64,000 nt of DNA from assembly GCA_034422355.1 (NCBI GenBank), contig DAOUJS010000008.1:12051-76050 (forward strand). Reading direction: 5' to 3'. The notes beneath the pieces were generated by a model. It did not search any database, was not told where the DNA came from, and saw only the letters and a list, made by a program, of their open reading frames with translations. This stretch comes from CATOSP01 sp034422355 (lineage in GTDB: Bacteria > Chloroflexota > Dehalococcoidia > Lucifugimonadales > UBA3495). This document shows positions 61,663 to 64,000 of the stretch, in pieces. The position numbers and the translations under genes are program-made. Position 1 is the first letter of the stretch. Each line of letters begins with the position of its first letter.

Positions 61663-63059
61663 CGGGTGAAGACCCCCATCTGGGTCGGCGCACCGCGGGT
61701 GGAGTCTTCGGGGCCGATGTCTTGGAAGCGCACATCGTACTGTCGGCGGGCAGCAACCCCACCGGCCCAATCTTGAAATTGCTTCCGCGTCCACTCGAAG
61801 CGGTGGTCCCGGTGCCTGAACTCGCCGGGCGGCAGATTCTTGAACAGGGCGTTGTATTCCGAGTTAGGCGTGGTGATGATCACCGCGCCGGGTTGCGCCG
61901 TTCCGAACACGGCAGCTTCAAATGCTTCCAGCCGGTCCGGATCAATGTGCTCGATGACCTCCATGGCCACCGCAGCGTCGAATCCGGCCAACCGCTGGTC
62001 CTGGTAGGTAAGGGACCCCTGGAGCAGTGTGATCCTTTCCCGCTGGGCGGCTGGCAGGTTGTCCAGACGCAGGCGCGAGTGGGCCGTTTCCAGGGCGCGG
62101 TGGGAAACGTCCATGCCCGTGATGGCGCGAAACACGGGTTCCTTCAACAACTCTCGCAACAGGTTGCCCTCTCCGCAGCCCAGGTCCAGCACGCGGGTCG
62201 TGCCCACCTCCCGCAGGGCGGCGAGCACCGCCTGCGTCCGCTGCTCCCCCAACCGGAGCGGGGTTTCGAGACGCTCTTCATCGTGTTGGCCGCGTTCGGC
62301 GGCAACGTCGGGGGCGGCCTGGCCATCATCCGACAGCCGGTCCAACGCCTGGCGCACCAGGCTGCGCTGCCGCTTCAGGTAACGGGTGGAGATCAGGTCC
62401 TGATGTGGATGATCACCCAGCCAGCCCGCGCCGAATCGCAGCAGCTTGTCCACCTCGTCGTCGCCCACCCAGTAGTGCTTGGCGTCATCCAGAACGGGAA
62501 GCAGCACGTAGAGATGGGCCAGCAGGTCCCGCAGCCTCACCACCCCCTTGAGGCCCACACCAAAGCAGGGGTTGGCTCCCCACTTGGGGAAGTCCGCATC
62601 CAGCGGGTGGTCCTGGATTTCAACGGCGTAGCCCAATGGCTCGAACAACCGGCCAATGAGTTCCGGTCCCTCCCGTGACGGCAGGGTCGGCAGTTGGGCT
62701 TCCAATGGGATCGGTTGTTGCGCCAACTCGGGCCGGTCCCTGGAGCTGCCGGCCAGCGCGCTGCTGAACACCGAAGCAATCGCCACGCTGAGGTGCGACG
62801 AAGCGACGTAGGGGCGGTCGTTTACGTATTCTTGGAGCCAGCCCGCCGAATTGGACGCGCCGGCCTTGGGACGCACCAGACCCACCGGGTCGATATCCAG
62901 CAGGAGGGCGGCGGTGCACCGGTCTACGTCCGCCACGGGATAGAAGACGTCAGCCCTCCCGAAGGGCAGCGGGAATGACTGGAATCGCCCAGGGTTCTTG
63001 TGCAGCAGATACCCCAGGTCCGTGGCAGGACGATGTGCGGTGGAGATGGTGAGCAGCAT
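61659..63059 (-). CDS. hen1: 3'-terminal RNA ribose 2'-O-methyltransferase Hen1 (bacterial)
   Basis: A 466-residue protein whose N-terminal half stimulates Pnkp and whose C-terminal half is a SAM methyltransferase: VLDLGCGEGNLLREL near residue 290, then the metal ligands in AMEVIEHIDPDRLEAF (E-x-x-E-H) and HRDHRFEWT. It marks the 3' ribose of the broken RNA before ligation so that the repaired site resists the same cut. Coupled to pnkp (4-base overlap). Start ATG without a strong site. Confidence 0.92.
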   Translation of the reverse strand: MLLTISTAHRPATDLGYLLHKNPGRFQSFPLPFGRADVFYPVADVDRCTAALLLDIDPVGLVRPKAGASNSAGWLQEYVNDRPYVASSHLSVAIASVFSSALAGSSRDRPELAQQPIPLEAQLPTLPSREGPELIGRLFEPLGYAVEIQDHPLDADFPKWGANPCFGVGLKGVVRLRDLLAHLYVLLPVLDDAKHYWVGDDEVDKLLRFGAGWLGDHPHQDLISTRYLKRQRSLVRQALDRLSDDGQAAPDVAAERGQHDEERLETPLRLGEQRTQAVLAALREVGTTRVLDLGCGEGNLLRELLKEPVFRAITGMDVSHRALETAHSRLRLDNLPAAQRERITLLQGSLTYQDQRLAGFDAAVAMEVIEHIDPDRLEAFEAAVFGTAQPGAVIITTPNSEYNALFKNLPPGEFRHRDHRFEWTRKQFQDWAGGVAARRQYDVRFQDIGPEDSTRGAPTQMGVFTR

Positions 63060-63136
63060 ATTCTAAATGGTACGACACGCCCCGACCGGCGGACAAGGTT
63101 CTGAATCTGGTAGGGAGTGACTAAAAGCAGTTGGAG

Positions 63137-64000
63137 TCAATGCCAGAGGGTTTCCCATTGGCCGTTAGCGCGCAGGGTTCTCAATGCCAGCAAGGGGTTT
63201 ACCGTCTCCTCCTGCCACATGCCCCAGGCAACTTCAACCGGGCTTGAATCACGTGGCGATGGCCCCCTTCCACCGCCCCGCTCCCGATGGGCAGACCCTA
63301 CCGCCGCGCGGCGGTAGGGTCCAACTGTCCCTGCCGGTTCTCCAGGTAGCCGGCCAACCGGTCCAGGGGATCCCGCCCTCCCTCCGGCATTCAGCCACCA
63401 CCCTGGCCGCCTCGCCCCGGTCAATGCGCCTTGCCTGTTCCGCCACCCAAGCCGTGGAGGACTCCGCGTCCCCTCCCATCAGGGCGGACGCCCCGTCATG
63501 CAGATGTTCCAGCAGAAGATAGCGGTCCGGCAGGAAGCTCTGCCGGGGGAAAACCGCCGCTGCCTGCTGGGCAATCCAGGGCCGCTCCATCCCGTGCGCC
63601 GTGCATCCGGGTATTGTCCCATACCCGCACTGGAGCGCCAGCGCGAACATCCGCTCCCCGGTCCCTTGGGGAGAATCCAGCGCCGCGGCATACCGCCGCC
63701 CCCTCCCTCCCGGCGCCTCCACCAGGCTTACCGCGCTTCCCGCCAATGGGTCCGCCTGACCCGCTTGGGACACCCTCTTCCGGGACTCACCCTCCCGCCG
63801 GGTCCAACTCCAATTCACCAGTCCGCACCGTGCTGCCACCGGTCTCCACTATCAGCCATGTTTCCCATGCCGGAAGCCGCACTGGTCCTGGCAACCGCCA
63901 ATGGCCTTCCAGCCCTCCCGTTCCACAAACCCGGCAGCTCTCTCCGCATGTTTCAGCGTGACTTCCCTTTGCCGGGTGAACCGGACCACCTCTGCTTCCC
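63137..64000 (-). pseudogene. Frameshifted transposase (ISKra4/ISLre2-like), partial
   Basis: Pieces in several minus-strand frames together resemble one transposase: AEVVRFTRQREVTLKHAERA (near the right edge), TVRTGELELDPAGG, ERMFALALQCGYGTIPG, FLPDRYLLLEHLHDGASALM with STAWVAEQARRIDRGEAARV, and finally ETVNPLLALRTLRANGQWE at the C terminus. Stops and frameshifts separate them, and the N terminus continues beyond the window. The family name is uncertain. It lies next to hen1 as one edge of the RNA-repair island. Confidence 0.65.

Overview
The window is a high-GC (roughly 60%) bacterial chromosome segment with no rRNA, no CRISPR array and one tRNA. The gene mix suggests an uncultured Chloroflexota of the SAR202/Dehalococcoidia type: three luciferase-like F420/flavin enzymes, many short-chain dehydrogenases, a UroD-type methyltransferase beside a corrinoid protein, oligopeptide-type ABC transporters split from their ATPases, a GuaB3-type protein and a UGSC-family protein. 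This placement is an inference from gene content; no phylogenetic marker was aligned.

Left part (1-14 kb): the end of pdxS, a small aspartic protease and pdxT (vitamin B6), a Ycf45-like R3H ATPase, tmk, a SelW-like selenoprotein read through an in-frame UGA, a peptide-type ABC operon (lipoprotein, two permeases), an amidohydrolase, an AAA ATPase + DUF4276-like pair, an HpcH aldolase and an LLM enzyme. Middle (14-30 kb): tRNA-Ser(CGA), an ABC-F ATPase, a damaged HicBA pair, SDR and TPP enzymes, then a minus-strand cluster for corrinoid methyl transfer interrupted by a DUF433/PIN toxin-antitoxin pair, a DUF4268 nuclease-like gene and an orphan HicB.

30-46 kb: a collagen-like lipoprotein, a ribbon-helix-helix protein with a palindrome over its promoter next to a Cys/His-rich membrane protein, a second ABC system with divergent binding protein and permeases, an LLM enzyme, an epimerase, a guaB3-like gene, a UGSC-family selenoprotein (second in-frame UGA, with a SECIS-like hairpin), argC, a decayed DNA methyltransferase, an unknown two-gene operon, two tandem desulforedoxin-like miniproteins and an ammonium transporter. 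46-64 kb: a secreted serine protease interrupted by a stop codon, an LLM enzyme, a compact type II restriction-modification pair, dnaE with an unusual promoter, and a Pnkp-Hen1 RNA-repair operon flanked by transposase remnants.

The strongest result is that two genes about 36 kb apart each carry a UGA exactly where their families place selenocysteine (CxxU and UGSC), so the lineage very probably recodes UGA and standard gene calling splits or truncates both genes. The second theme is a scattered set of mobile and defence-type modules (restriction-modification, ATPase/DUF4276, toxin-antitoxin pairs, RNA repair), several of them degraded.
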